Shown: positions 35,595 to 45,410, counted from the stretch's first letter. The stretch: DNA of 64,000 nucleotides from JAWXCM01 sp034408745 (GCA_034408745.1 JAWXCM010000364.1:25487-89486); one strand, 5' to 3'. The notes: generated by a model from the letters alone, not told the origin. Numbers and translations: made by a program.

Positions 35595-35618
35595 GGCGGG
35601 CCCTTTTGGCTCGCCCTT
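35595..35618 (+). terminator. Rho-independent terminator after the PEP-CTERM gene
   Basis: Arms GGCGGGCC and GGCTCGCC pair with one G-U around loop CTTTT, followed by CTTTCT. It lies 72 bases after the stop. The rest of 35523-35843 holds no gene; no known riboswitch consensus could be matched there. A perfect AACCCGGGTT palindrome occurs near 35718. Confidence 0.65.
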
Positions 35619-35843
35619 TCTGCGACTTGGCAACCCTGGTGCGCTGTGGCGAAATCTGCCGGATAAGTGCAGGTATTCAGGCACCTTAGTCCTGGTACTA
35701 TTTCGCGCGAAAGCAGAACCCGGGTTACTTGTTTTCAACTTAGGTACGTGACAGACTTCTGTTTCAGGTGACTTGACTGAAGTGTTAGGCTCAGTTTTTT
35801 CCTGCTTAACAACGGCATCCGATTCTATTTTGTGGGAGCTCCG

Positions 35844-38800
35844 ATGAGAACTAGAATTTCTTTGTTGTCCCTATTAATCCTCATGTTCCTTGGCCTGCTG
35901 ACGGCGCCTCAGGCAGCCGCTCAGTGTGCAACATGCGGCATTCAGGCAGTAAATCTACCGATTGCAGCGGTTAACGTCTCGCAGATCGAAACCAACAATG
36001 TCGGCGCAAGCAGTTTCGCTCGCATCCGAACCCAGGGCACAGTGACGGCTGGTACGTCTCTTGTAAACGGGACGCCATATCTTGCATGGTGCATCGGCGA
36101 ATCTACCGAGCCACTCTCGGCAGCAAACTCGGTAGTTTTCGTATCGTCTTTGACTCCCGTGCTGCCAGTCCCGTTCCAAAACGCAAACTGGGGCAGGATC
36201 AACTGGATTTTGAACAATAAGCAAGGTACCTATGTCGACGTTCAGCGCGCGATCTGGACCCTGCTCGGCAAGACGATCCGGCCGGACTTCCCTGCTGCAA
36301 CAGTTCCGGGTCAGGGCGGTGATGCGACGGTCGCCGACACGTTACTGCGGCTGAGCCTGCCTAACACTTCCTTTGTCCCCGGCCCCGGCCAGGTTCTCGG
36401 GTTGATTGCTATTCAGTCAGCTCCGAGCCAACCGCTGATGATGGAACTGCCTGTTCCATCGTGCCCCTACAAGATCGGCGACTTTGTCTGGTCTGACACG
36501 AACGCCAACGGTATTCAGGATGGCGGCGAACCCGGCATCAACGGCGTGACCGTCCGCCTTCTTAGTGCCACCGGTTCGTTACTGGCCACCACCACCACGA
36601 ACACCAACATGAGTCAGAATGGCTGGTATGAATTCGGCAACCTGATGTGTGGGACTACCTATCAGGTTCAGGTGGACACAGCCAGCGCTCCCCTCGCAGG
36701 CATGGTCCGTTCGCCCGAGGTCGGTACACCGAACACCGCTCTCGACAGCAATCCGAATCCCGCCATTGTGACCATCACACAGGGCGCGGACCTGACCATC
36801 GACTTCGGCTTCTACACTCCGATACCCTGCACGGGTCAGATCGGCGATTTCGTTTTCAACGACAAGAACGCCAACGGCATCCAGGATGGACTTGACGCCG
36901 CGATCGGTTCGGTCAAGGTCCTGTTGAGCGGCCCTGGCGGCCTGAGCACGTTTGCCATCACCGACGGTAACGGCAAGTACTCCTTCATGGGTCTGTGCGC
37001 CGGAAGCTACACGGTAAGTGTGGACAACACAACGATTCCTGCCGGATTCTTGTCGAGTACGCCTGGCGCGCCCGGAAGCACGACAGCCGACGACAGCAAC
37101 CCGAATCCCACCACTGTGGTTCTCACCACCAGCAGCAGCATCGACAATACGATCGACTTCGGTTATCACGCGCCATGCGATTCCGCGCTCGGTGACGTGG
37201 TTTGGTCGGATCTGAACGCCAACGGCATTCAGGATCCGGGTGAGCCCGGTTTGAACGGCGTAATGCTGGAACTCCGTAATTCGCTCAACGTCGTTCTGGG
37301 AACCGCCACCACAACCCAGATTGGCAGCGTCAACGGCTCCTACCTGTTTAGCGGGTTGTGCGCTGGTATGTACACGGTAAAGGTCGTCAGTGGTGTTCCC
37401 ACCAACTACGTACCGACGACTCCGACGGCACCTGGCAGCACGACTTCCAACGACAGCAACGGCAGCCCGGCTGACGTGACGCTCCCGCAGAGCACCACCG
37501 ACCGCACGGTCGATTTCGGTTTTGTGCCGCCCTGCGAAGGTGTGATCGGCGATTTTGTGTGGAACGATGTCAATGCCAACGGCATTCAGGACACAGGCGA
37601 ACTTCCGCTGACCGGCTTCACGGTCAACCTCCGCAAGGCCAGCGACAACTCCGTGCTGCAGACGACGACCACTTCAACCGGTCCGGGACCGAACTATAAG
37701 TTCATGGGTCTTTGCACCGGCAGTTACCGCGTGGAAGTAATTCCGCAGACCGGTTATGTTGCCTCCCCCACCGGCGCCGGAACCCCGACCACCGACAGCA
37801 ACCCGAACGCCGCACCGGTCACGTTGCCTGCCAACAACGCCAGCGATCTGACCATCGACTTCGGCTACTACCAGGCTCCCATCTCCAGCTGCGTGTCATT
37901 CAGCGCAGTCCAGAACAGAGCAATCACGGCCATCCAGCTTCCCGCTTCCGGCGGCGCCGGCGCACCGTACACCTTCCTTGTCACCGGTCTTCCGACTGGT
38001 CTTGTTGTCTCGGCCTCGGGCCTGATTACCGGTACTCCTTCGGTGTCGGGAACGTTCCCCTACAACATCAAGGTCACGGATCGCCTGGGCAACATCGGAA
38101 GCATCGATTGCTCGGTCACGGTACACCCGCCGATCACCTCCAGCTGCGTGTTTATCGGCGCGAATGCCGGTATACCGATCACCCCTGTTCAGCTTCCCGC
38201 CTCCGGCGGCGCTGGTGGTCCATACACCTTCACGGCCACTGGTTTGCCGAACGGTCTGGTTATCTCCACTGGCGGCGTTATCTCAGGTACTCCGACCGTT
38301 GGTGGCTCGTTCCCGTACGTGGTCACGATCACTGACAAGAACGGAAACACGGGTACTCTGAACTGCACCGTCAATGTCGGAATCCCCGACGTCGTCTGCA
38401 CTCCGGGTACGTTCACGCTCACAGGCAACTCCTCTACCACGGGTACCGCGGGCAACATCCGGACCTTCACCGCTTCGAACGGAACCCTGGTGAAAGCCAG
38501 TGCGTTCAGCCGGATCAAGACGACCGGCGCGTGGTCAACCGCCTACCTGGGCGCCTACGGCCCGGGTCTCGGCGTTACGGACGGCTCTGAGGATGGAAGC
38601 GACCCCGGCCACAAGGTGGACAACGTCGGCACACGCACAAACTACGTGATGCTCGAGTTCTCCTCGCCCGTTATTGTGAACCGCGCGTTCCTGGACTCGG
38701 TTTCCAGTGACAGCGACATCACCGTGTGGGTTGGTACAAAGACCGATCCTTACAACAACCACCTCACGCTGAGTGATGCGCTTCTCTCCAGTCTCACGAT

Positions 38801-40787
38801 GGAAGAAGACACCACCACGCTGACCACTTCCCGCTGGGCGGAGTTCAACGGCGCCAGGCTTCAGGGGAACGTTGTCATCATCGCGGCTCTGGTGTCTGAC
38901 ACGAGTGCCGAAGACAACTTCAAACTCTCCAAAATCGACACCACGTGCCCGGGTACGACCACCTGCACCGGCACGGCCGGCAACTTCGTCTGGAAGGACC
39001 TTAACGGCAACGGAATCCAGGACGGCACCACCGAAACTGGTATCTCCGGCGTCACGCTCCAGCTCAAGAACAGCAGTTCGGCTGTAGTCGCCACCACAGT
39101 CACTGACGCGAACGGCGCTTATCAGTTCACCGCCGCCTGCGGCACCTACACGGTAGTGATTCCAACGTCACCGACCGGCTACACGGCGTCTCCCAGCCTT
39201 GCAGGCACAAACCGTGCCGTGGACAGCAACGGCAGCGCCACCGCGGTCACTCTGAGCGCAACCGCGGATCAGACTGTCGACTTCGGCTTTGTTCCTGCCG
39301 GACCGGTGGTTTGCGCTCCGGGCACGTTCACTCTGACCGGCAACTCCGGCACGACCGGAACCGCTGGCAACATCCGCACCTTCACCGGCACCAATGGTGT
39401 CCAGGTCAAGGCGAGCGCCTTCAGCCGCAACAAGACCTCCGGCGCATGGGCGACTGCTTATCTTGGTTCCTACGGGCCGGGACTGGGCGTCACCGACGGT
39501 TCGGAGAATGGCTCCGCTCCGGGCCACACGGTCGACAACGTCGGCTCGCACATCAACTACGTTCTGTTCGAGTTCTCGTCCCCAGTGGTGATCAACCGCG
39601 CCTTCCTGGATTCTGTTACCAGCGACAGCGACATCACCGTCTGGGTCGGAACCAGGAACAATCCTTTCACCAGTCACGTGGCCCTCAATGACTCGGTTCT
39701 CGCGGGTCTGACCAAAGAAGAGAACGCGACCACGCTGACCAGCGCTCGCTGGGCGGATATCAACTCGGGCAACCTCGAAGGCAACTTCGTTGTCATCGCC
39801 GCGATGGTGTCTGACACCACCCCCGAAGACCAGTTCAAGCTTTCCAAACTGGAAACCTCCTGCCCCTCCGGCACCACCACCTGCACGGGCAAGATCGGCA
39901 ACCTGGTCTGGAAGGACTCTTCCGGCAACGGACTCCGTGAATCCACCGAAGTGGGCCTCGGCAGCGTGATCCTGCAGTTGAAGCAGGGCAGCACCGTTCT
40001 GAAATCGGTCGCAACGGACACCACGGGCTTCTATCAGTTCAGCGGCCTGTGCGCGGGTACCTACACCGTTGTCGCCCCGGTCGTTCCCACCGGCTACTCG
40101 GCGTCCCCGAGCCTGGTTGGTACGAACCGAGCGGTCGACAGCAATGGCAGTGGCACGACGGTAACTCTGGCGACGAATACCACCGAAGATCTGACCGTAG
40201 ACTTCGGGTACGTTCCCCAGGCCGCCTGCGTCGCCACCACTTACACGCTTACCGGCAGCAGCGCCACTGACGGAACCAACGGCAACATTCGCACCTTCAC
40301 GGCCCCCAACGGCGCCCAGGTGAAGGCGAGTGCGTTCAGCCGCAACAAGAGCAACGGTGCCTGGTCAACGGCCTGGCTCGGAGCTTATGGCTCGGGTCTC
40401 GGCGTTACCAACAACGCGGAAGACGGTTCCGATCCAGGCCACAGACTGGATAACGTCGGCAGCAACAATGACTTCGTGTTGTTCGAGTTCTCTTCGAATG
40501 TAGTCGTGGACAAAGCGTTCCTCGATTACGTCGGCGCGGACAGCGACCTCACGGTCTGGATTGGCAAGAAGACCAATCCGTTCACCAATCACCTGTCGCT
40601 TAACGATTCGGTTCTGGCCAGCCTCGGAACAGTGGAAGAAAGCCTCACCTCTTCACCTGACTCCCGCTGGGCGGACCTGAACAGCGGCGCCGTCGAGGGC
40701 AATGTCCTCGTCATCGCTGCCTGGCTGGCGGATACTACCGGAGAAGACGAGTTCAAGCTCAGCAAGATCTTGACCGCCTGCAAGTAA
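35844..40787 (+). CDS. Giant SdrD-B-repeat surface protein with thioester-domain-like head
   Basis: A 1647-residue exported protein. Signal peptide: residues 1-27 (LLSLLILMFLGLLTAPQAAAQ). Residues about 28-205 resemble a thioester adhesin domain, with YLAWCIGES (Cys83) and YVDVQRAIWTLL (Gln134). Four SdrD-B/CnaB-like repeats follow at about 209-677, each opening like IGDFVWSDTNANGIQDGGEP. Two putative Ig (He_PIG-type) domains lie at about 681-845 (LPASGGAGAPYTFLVTGLP). Then an unnamed 185-residue domain occurs three times (about 852-1037, 1155-1342, 1461-1647), separated by two more SdrD-B repeats. Each copy starts near FTLTGNS and ends near FKLSK. No LPxTG, PEP-CTERM or type IX signal is seen at the end (LSKILTACK). 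ATG 35844 follows GGGAG. Likely an adhesin or stalk protein. Confidence 0.85.
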   Translation: MRTRISLLSLLILMFLGLLTAPQAAAQCATCGIQAVNLPIAAVNVSQIETNNVGASSFARIRTQGTVTAGTSLVNGTPYLAWCIGESTEPLSAANSVVFVSSLTPVLPVPFQNANWGRINWILNNKQGTYVDVQRAIWTLLGKTIRPDFPAATVPGQGGDATVADTLLRLSLPNTSFVPGPGQVLGLIAIQSAPSQPLMMELPVPSCPYKIGDFVWSDTNANGIQDGGEPGINGVTVRLLSATGSLLATTTTNTNMSQNGWYEFGNLMCGTTYQVQVDTASAPLAGMVRSPEVGTPNTALDSNPNPAIVTITQGADLTIDFGFYTPIPCTGQIGDFVFNDKNANGIQDGLDAAIGSVKVLLSGPGGLSTFAITDGNGKYSFMGLCAGSYTVSVDNTTIPAGFLSSTPGAPGSTTADDSNPNPTTVVLTTSSSIDNTIDFGYHAPCDSALGDVVWSDLNANGIQDPGEPGLNGVMLELRNSLNVVLGTATTTQIGSVNGSYLFSGLCAGMYTVKVVSGVPTNYVPTTPTAPGSTTSNDSNGSPADVTLPQSTTDRTVDFGFVPPCEGVIGDFVWNDVNANGIQDTGELPLTGFTVNLRKASDNSVLQTTTTSTGPGPNYKFMGLCTGSYRVEVIPQTGYVASPTGAGTPTTDSNPNAAPVTLPANNASDLTIDFGYYQAPISSCVSFSAVQNRAITAIQLPASGGAGAPYTFLVTGLPTGLVVSASGLITGTPSVSGTFPYNIKVTDRLGNIGSIDCSVTVHPPITSSCVFIGANAGIPITPVQLPASGGAGGPYTFTATGLPNGLVISTGGVISGTPTVGGSFPYVVTITDKNGNTGTLNCTVNVGIPDVVCTPGTFTLTGNSSTTGTAGNIRTFTASNGTLVKASAFSRIKTTGAWSTAYLGAYGPGLGVTDGSEDGSDPGHKVDNVGTRTNYVMLEFSSPVIVNRAFLDSVSSDSDITVWVGTKTDPYNNHLTLSDALLSSLTMEEDTTTLTTSRWAEFNGARLQGNVVIIAALVSDTSAEDNFKLSKIDTTCPGTTTCTGTAGNFVWKDLNGNGIQDGTTETGISGVTLQLKNSSSAVVATTVTDANGAYQFTAACGTYTVVIPTSPTGYTASPSLAGTNRAVDSNGSATAVTLSATADQTVDFGFVPAGPVVCAPGTFTLTGNSGTTGTAGNIRTFTGTNGVQVKASAFSRNKTSGAWATAYLGSYGPGLGVTDGSENGSAPGHTVDNVGSHINYVLFEFSSPVVINRAFLDSVTSDSDITVWVGTRNNPFTSHVALNDSVLAGLTKEENATTLTSARWADINSGNLEGNFVVIAAMVSDTTPEDQFKLSKLETSCPSGTTTCTGKIGNLVWKDSSGNGLRESTEVGLGSVILQLKQGSTVLKSVATDTTGFYQFSGLCAGTYTVVAPVVPTGYSASPSLVGTNRAVDSNGSGTTVTLATNTTEDLTVDFGYVPQAACVATTYTLTGSSATDGTNGNIRTFTAPNGAQVKASAFSRNKSNGAWSTAWLGAYGSGLGVTNNAEDGSDPGHRLDNVGSNNDFVLFEFSSNVVVDKAFLDYVGADSDLTVWIGKKTNPFTNHLSLNDSVLASLGTVEESLTSSPDSRWADLNSGAVEGNVLVIAAWLADTTGEDEFKLSKILTACK

Positions 40788-40811
40788 GCAACAACGTAGT
40801 TCGACTCGAAG

Positions 40812-40847
40812 CCGCCGGTTCCCTTTGGGGGATCGGCGGCTTTTTTC
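40812..40847 (+). terminator. Rho-independent terminator after the surface-protein gene
   Basis: A strong hairpin: outer arms GCCGCCG and CGGCGGC, inner TCCC/GGGGA pairing, followed by TTTTTT at 40842-40847. It lies 25 bases after the stop and separates the surface-protein gene from the sulfatase. Confidence 0.85.
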
Positions 40848-40881
40848 ATGTGTCGTCGCCAAATGGAGTAGAACGGAAGGT

Positions 40882-42276
40882 ATGCAATTCGGGCGCAGAG
40901 ATCTGTTGAAGGTAGCGGGCGGGGCTGCGGTCAATCGATCGCTGACGGGAGGGGCTCAGGCCGGGGCGAAACATCCAAATATCCTTTTCCTGTTTCCGGA
41001 CCAGCTGCGGCACGACTTTGTGGAGCAGCCAGGTGTTTCGTCCCCAGGCATCCCGGTTCGCACCCCGAACGTCAGGAAGCTGATGCAGGAAGGCGTCTGG
41101 TTCACACGCGCGGTGACTCCTGCTCCTCTCTGCGCGCCAGCCCGGGCCTGCCTGGCCTCGGGTCTGGAGTACGACAACTGCCGCGTGCCGACGAACGCCC
41201 AAAACTATCCGTCGGACCAGCCGACGTTTTACCAGATGCTGCGGACGGCCGGCTACCACGTGATGGGGTGCGGTAAGTTCGATCTGCACAAGCCGGAACT
41301 CGACTGGGGACTCGACGGCAAACGGAAGATAGCCGAGTGGGGTTTTTCCGATGGCATCGACAACGAAGGCAAGCACGACGCTACTGGCGCGTGGAAGCGG
41401 GCAGGGAACAAGCCAAAAGGCCCGTTCATGGCGTATCTGGACAAGATCGGCATGGCTCACGCCCACGTCGAGGATTACGAGAAGCGCAAGGGGCACGGCG
41501 AGACGTTTCCCACGCCGTTGAGCGATGAGGCATACGGCGACAACTGGATCGCCCGCAACGGCCTGGGTCTCCTCGATGCTGCGCCGAAGGACAAGCCCTG
41601 GTTTCTCCAGGTCAATTTCAATGGCCCGCACAATCCCTGGGACATTACCACCTCAATGGAGAAGCGGTGGAGAGGTGTCAAGTTCGCGCAGCCGAATCGG
41701 TGTACCGAATTAACTCCGGCCAACCATGAGCTGGTCCGGCAGAATTATGCCGCAATGATCGGGAATATCGACCGGCGGGTCGGCGAATTTGTTGCAAAGG
41801 TGCGGGATCGCGGGGAGCTTTCGAACACCCTGATTGTCTTCGCCAGCGACCACGGAGAGATGCTGGGCGACCACAACCTCTGGGCGAAGCGCCATCCTTA
41901 TCACGGTTCGGTCGGCGTGCCTCTGGTCGTCTGGGGTCAGGACGTGAAACGGGGGCTGAAGATCGATGCCCCTTCCACTACGCTCGACTTAACCGCAACC
42001 TTCCTCGACTATGCGGGCGTGACTCGTCCTGCGAAGATGGACAGCCGGTCGCTTCGGCCTTTGGTCACGGGTAAGACGGCCCAGGGCAGGGAACACGTGC
42101 TCTCCGGAATGGACGACTGGCGGCTGGTGATGCAGGGCCGCTACAAGTACTTCCGCGGGTTCGGCAAAGAAGGCCCGATGCTTTTCGACACGTTGGCCGA
42201 TCCGCATGAGAATGACAATCTGGCAACGCGCGAGCCCGCCCTGTGCTCGCGCATGGAGAAACTACTCAGCGCTTAG
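40882..42276 (+). CDS. Sulfatase (type I, Cys-type), Tat-exported
   Basis: A 464-residue alkaline-phosphatase-superfamily sulfatase. The N-terminus FGRRDLLKVAGGAAV is a twin-arginine leader. NILFLFPDQLRHD gives the metal-binding aspartate region. APLCAPARACLASG is the sulfatase signature (C-x-P-x-R), whose Cys is converted to formylglycine. ASDHGEMLGDHNLWAKR supplies further metal ligands. It would hydrolyse sulfate esters, for example on algal or animal glycans, in the periplasm. The ATG at 40882 follows GGAAGG. It is tail-to-tail with a second sulfatase, with a 4-base overlap. Confidence 0.92.
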   Translation: MQFGRRDLLKVAGGAAVNRSLTGGAQAGAKHPNILFLFPDQLRHDFVEQPGVSSPGIPVRTPNVRKLMQEGVWFTRAVTPAPLCAPARACLASGLEYDNCRVPTNAQNYPSDQPTFYQMLRTAGYHVMGCGKFDLHKPELDWGLDGKRKIAEWGFSDGIDNEGKHDATGAWKRAGNKPKGPFMAYLDKIGMAHAHVEDYEKRKGHGETFPTPLSDEAYGDNWIARNGLGLLDAAPKDKPWFLQVNFNGPHNPWDITTSMEKRWRGVKFAQPNRCTELTPANHELVRQNYAAMIGNIDRRVGEFVAKVRDRGELSNTLIVFASDHGEMLGDHNLWAKRHPYHGSVGVPLVVWGQDVKRGLKIDAPSTTLDLTATFLDYAGVTRPAKMDSRSLRPLVTGKTAQGREHVLSGMDDWRLVMQGRYKYFRGFGKEGPMLFDTLADPHENDNLATREPALCSRMEKLLSA

Positions 42277-43604
42277 TCGTTAGCGTTTGCGCCCGTGTAG
42301 GGTTGCAGCGGATTCTTCAGGTCGGCCGGTTCCTGAGGCGGCGCCGGAAGCTTCGCCAGCAGCGTCTGAAAGCGCTTCTTCACACCGAGGATCTCGGGCG
42401 ACAACTCCGTCGTGACGTCGCGGTAATTCGATCCGTCGCGGGATTCGCCGCAGTCGTAAAGCGACCCGTCCCCCTCCATCAGGAAGCGCTTGTCGCGAAT
42501 CATCCGGTCGTATCCCAGATAGCTGAAGATCCACTCACGCCGGGCGCCTTCGCGGCCCTGTAGTTCGGGCGCGAACGATGTGCCATCGTGCTCGCCAGCC
42601 GGTACTTTGGCACCGGTGAGCTCGGCCATGGTCGGCAGGATGTCGGAGAAGTCGATGAGGTCGCGGCTGACAAAGTCTTTGCGGACACCCGGGCCGCGCA
42701 CGATCATCGGCACGCGGACACCTTTCTCGGTAACGCTGCCCTTGCCGTTCTTCCCCGTGCCGTTATCTCCGCAGAAGAAGACGTACGTATTCTCAGCGAG
42801 GCCGAGTTCTTCCAGAGCCTGGAGTACTTTGCCCACCACATGATCCATGTACTCGATGTTGTGGTTCATGCCGCCTGACGTCTTTGCTTCGGGCTTGCTG
42901 AGATCGGGTGTCGGATCCCAGGGCTCGTGGATCAGGCACATGGGATAGTAGGCGAGGAACGGGCGGCCGCGGTGCCGCTTCATGAAGTTGATAATCCAGT
43001 CGGAGTACAGGTCCTCACCGTGCTGTTCGGGCGTCGTCGACACGTACTTCCCATTCGAAACGATCGCCGGATGCCAGTACCGCTGCCTTTCCCGACCCTC
43101 GGCGGGCGATCCTTTGGGCTGGCCGCCTTTGGTCCACGACCAGGAAAAGTACTCATCGAAGCCGGAGTCGTGGATCATCGTTGGGTGCGGAGAAATGAGG
43201 CCAAGCTGCCATTTCCCCGCAAGACCGGTGGCATATCCGCGTGACTTCAGCATGTCGGCGAAGGTGAGCTCCTCCTCCTGCAGTCGCATCTTGCGCGTGG
43301 TGACGCGGCCAATGAAATTCGTAAAGCCTGTCCGGAATCCATAGCGCCCAGTCATCAACAAAACACGTGAGGGGGAGCACAGAGGCGTAGCGTAGCAAGT
43401 CTCAAATCGAACGCCCTGCGTGGCAAGTCGATCGATATTCGGAGTCTTTACTTTACGATTCCCGTAGCAGCCGACCTCGCTGGCTCCCAGATCGTCTGAC
43501 ATGATGAAGACAATATTCGGGGGGCGACGCTGTTGTTGCTGCGCGCCCGCGAGACCGGCCGTAGCGCACAGTGCCAGAAAATCCCGCCTCTTCAGAGTGG
43601 CCAT
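42273..43604 (-). CDS. Sulfatase (type I, Cys-type), Tat-exported
   Basis: A 443-residue sulfatase. LKRRDFLALCATAGLAGA is a twin-arginine leader. NIVFIMSDDLGASEVGCYG holds the metal aspartates. ATPLCSPSRVLLMTGRY is the formylglycine signature (C-x-P-S-R). GDNGTGKNGKGSVTEKGVRVP completes the site. It is only distantly similar to its convergent neighbour. The first 55 codons and upstream region occur again, degraded, at 45139-45410. Confidence 0.92.
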   Translation of the reverse strand: MATLKRRDFLALCATAGLAGAQQQQRRPPNIVFIMSDDLGASEVGCYGNRKVKTPNIDRLATQGVRFETCYATPLCSPSRVLLMTGRYGFRTGFTNFIGRVTTRKMRLQEEELTFADMLKSRGYATGLAGKWQLGLISPHPTMIHDSGFDEYFSWSWTKGGQPKGSPAEGRERQRYWHPAIVSNGKYVSTTPEQHGEDLYSDWIINFMKRHRGRPFLAYYPMCLIHEPWDPTPDLSKPEAKTSGGMNHNIEYMDHVVGKVLQALEELGLAENTYVFFCGDNGTGKNGKGSVTEKGVRVPMIVRGPGVRKDFVSRDLIDFSDILPTMAELTGAKVPAGEHDGTSFAPELQGREGARREWIFSYLGYDRMIRDKRFLMEGDGSLYDCGESRDGSNYRDVTTELSPEILGVKKRFQTLLAKLPAPPQEPADLKNPLQPYTGANAND

Positions 43605-43700
43605 CCTGACTCCTCCCGAACCCTCTAATGCTCGTACACCACCGCACGATTTCCGGAAACGCTTCCAGCATTACACGATGCCAGTCGAACATTTCGACGA
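43436..43700. repeat. Direct repeat, copy 1: sulfatase 5' end and upstream DNA
   Basis: The sulfatase's first codons and about 100 bases upstream match 45139-45410 in the same orientation. Shared blocks include GTAGCAGCCGACCTCGCT, CTCCCAGATCGTCTGACAT, CGCACAGTGCCAGAAAATCC and TGACTCCTCCCGAACCCTCT. The region from 43605 to 44036 otherwise holds no recognisable gene. Confidence 0.8.
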
Positions 43701-44036
43701 GCGGCACTCCCTGCCGGGGCAGCATCCTGCCGGGTCAGTTCACCCGGGAAACGAAACGAGTTCGGTGCAGCAGCCGCAGTGTAGTCAGCAGGAATTGTAT
43801 GTGGTCATCGGATCGGCAAGAACCACGTTAAGTTACTGGCAGGATGGCTCCAGGTCGTGGACGCGTTTCGAACTTTTGTGGGGTGCCCACCGCCGGCAAT
43901 CAGCGATTTTCGAACAGATTCAGGACCGTGCAGGCCTTTGAGCATCTCAAGGGCAAATACGCCCAGGGTATCGTGTGCCGTTTGCCGGGTGATCTGGAAA
44001 TTGGGCTCTCCTGGTTTCGCTCAGGTAGCATGAAGG

Positions 44037-45053
44037 GTGAGCCGTTCCCGTCACCTGACACTGGTGTCTCCTCTGGACAATGCTCGGTTGGCCGTTCGGT
44101 TTCCTCTCACGGCATTCCACATATTCAAGGACCGCATGGCTGGCTCGGGCGCCACGGGCTTCCCTCGTCGCCTGGGGCTATTCCTGACCAGTCGATGCGA
44201 TTTTTCCTGTAACATGTGCGCGGTCCAGGACACCCGAAACGACGGGCTTGCACGCGGGAAAGATCTGCCGTTCGACTTTGTGGAAAGGGTACTGGCGGAG
44301 TGTTCCCCCCATCAGCCGAATCGGCACTCCCTGTGCTGCAAGTTTCACTGGACGGTTGGAATGAGGAATCACAGACGGCTCGCGGACAGGTAAAAGGATC
44401 GCTGGAGCTCGCCTGCGAAGGTATTCGTGCCGTACGCGAGGCCCCGGGGTAGGCGACCCTTCCCGATCATCCGAATTCTGACCGCGATCACTCGGGTCAA
44501 CCACGCGTATTTAGATCGCATCCACAGCATGATTGCCGCGTTGGGTGTCCGCTATTGGGGGATCTCGAATTATTTCTATCTAAATCGTACCGCCCACGAA
44601 AGACATCGAACGTTTGCACTGCTAAATGGACTGAGCGGAGCCGTTGCGGCCCATGCGATCCCCGAAGATGTTTACCTCACCGCGGAACAAGTCAGAGAGT
44701 TAAAATCCTCCCTGCAGCGCGTCAAAGAGGCAAACCGCAGGCTTGGTCTGAGCATCGCATACGCATGGAACATCGATATGGAGGCATATTATTCTGTACG
44801 CGAAGCATCCCGCGCGTCGCTCTGCCAGCTGCCTTATACCCGGCTGGATATTCATACCGACGGCCACATGGCGGTCTGCGTGAGCGGCAAACGAGTCGGC
44901 CAGGTCGGGCGAGATTCGATTGCGGAAGTTTGGAGCAACAAACGCATGGCCCAATATCGGAATTTGTACGAACGCACAAGACCCATGCCAATGTGCTTTC
45001 GTTGTTGTGGTCTCTCCCAGACCATAACGTTCGAGTCTCGTCCGCGAAGTTGA
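44037..45053 (+). pseudogene. Radical SAM / SPASM-domain protein, decayed
   Basis: Three rightward frames make up one broken gene. Frame one (from about 44037) contains RLGLFLTSRCDFSCNMC, the CxxxCxxC cluster motif. Frame two (about 44360-44452) reads VLQVSLDGWNEESQTARGQVK and GIRAVREAPG, the later barrel. Frame three (about 44440-45053) continues IIRILTAITRVNHAYL and ends with a SPASM-like cysteine region: LCQLPYTRLDIHTDG, AVCVSG and MPMCFRCCG. Some 60 residues between the first and second pieces are missing. It lies between the two copies of the sulfatase 5' repeat. Confidence 0.75.
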
Positions 45054-45138
45054 TTGGCCCCGCGTAGCTGCACGTACGGCCGGACCGTGATGTGGCGTTC
45101 ACCTGTCACGGGCGCTTGACCGGCAATCCGGAAGATCC

Positions 45139-45410
45139 GATATTGGGCGTCTGCACTGCACGATTTCCGTAGCAGCCGACCTCGCTCGCTCCCAGATCGT
45201 CTGACATGAGGAAGACAATATTCGCGAGGCGACGCGCCTGCGAGACCGGCCGTAGCGCACAGTGCCAGAAAATCCCGCCTCTTCACGGTGGCCATCGTGA
45301 CTCCTCCCGAACCCTCTAACTTAACTAACGCTCGTACACCGCCGCTCGCGTTCCGGAAACGCTTCCGGCATTACACGAGCATTTCGGCGGGCGGAACTGG
45401 CGTGAGACGT
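45139..45410 (-). pseudogene. Truncated sulfatase 5' fragment (repeat copy 2)
   Basis: Leftward from ATG 45295 the frame reads MATVKRRDFLALCATAGLAGA, nearly identical to the sulfatase at 43604. It loses the frame after a short deletion in the Gln-rich stretch; an alternative frame keeps NIVFLMSDDL-like sequence and GCYGN. Homology ends near 45139. Upstream DNA to about 45410 is also shared with copy 1, including CGGAAACGCTTCC and GCATTACACGA. The fragment lacks the catalytic signature. Confidence 0.8.

Noticed and set aside
35523..35843. Possible riboswitch upstream of the surface-protein gene
   Set aside because: Compared by eye with c-di-GMP, cobalamin, SAM and TPP consensus cores; none fits. 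Only a terminator and a 10-base palindrome are visible.
36469..40787. CRISPR-like repetitive DNA
   Set aside because: The periodicity is protein-level repetition of SdrD-B and other domains, with long, diverged units, not short identical repeats with spacers.
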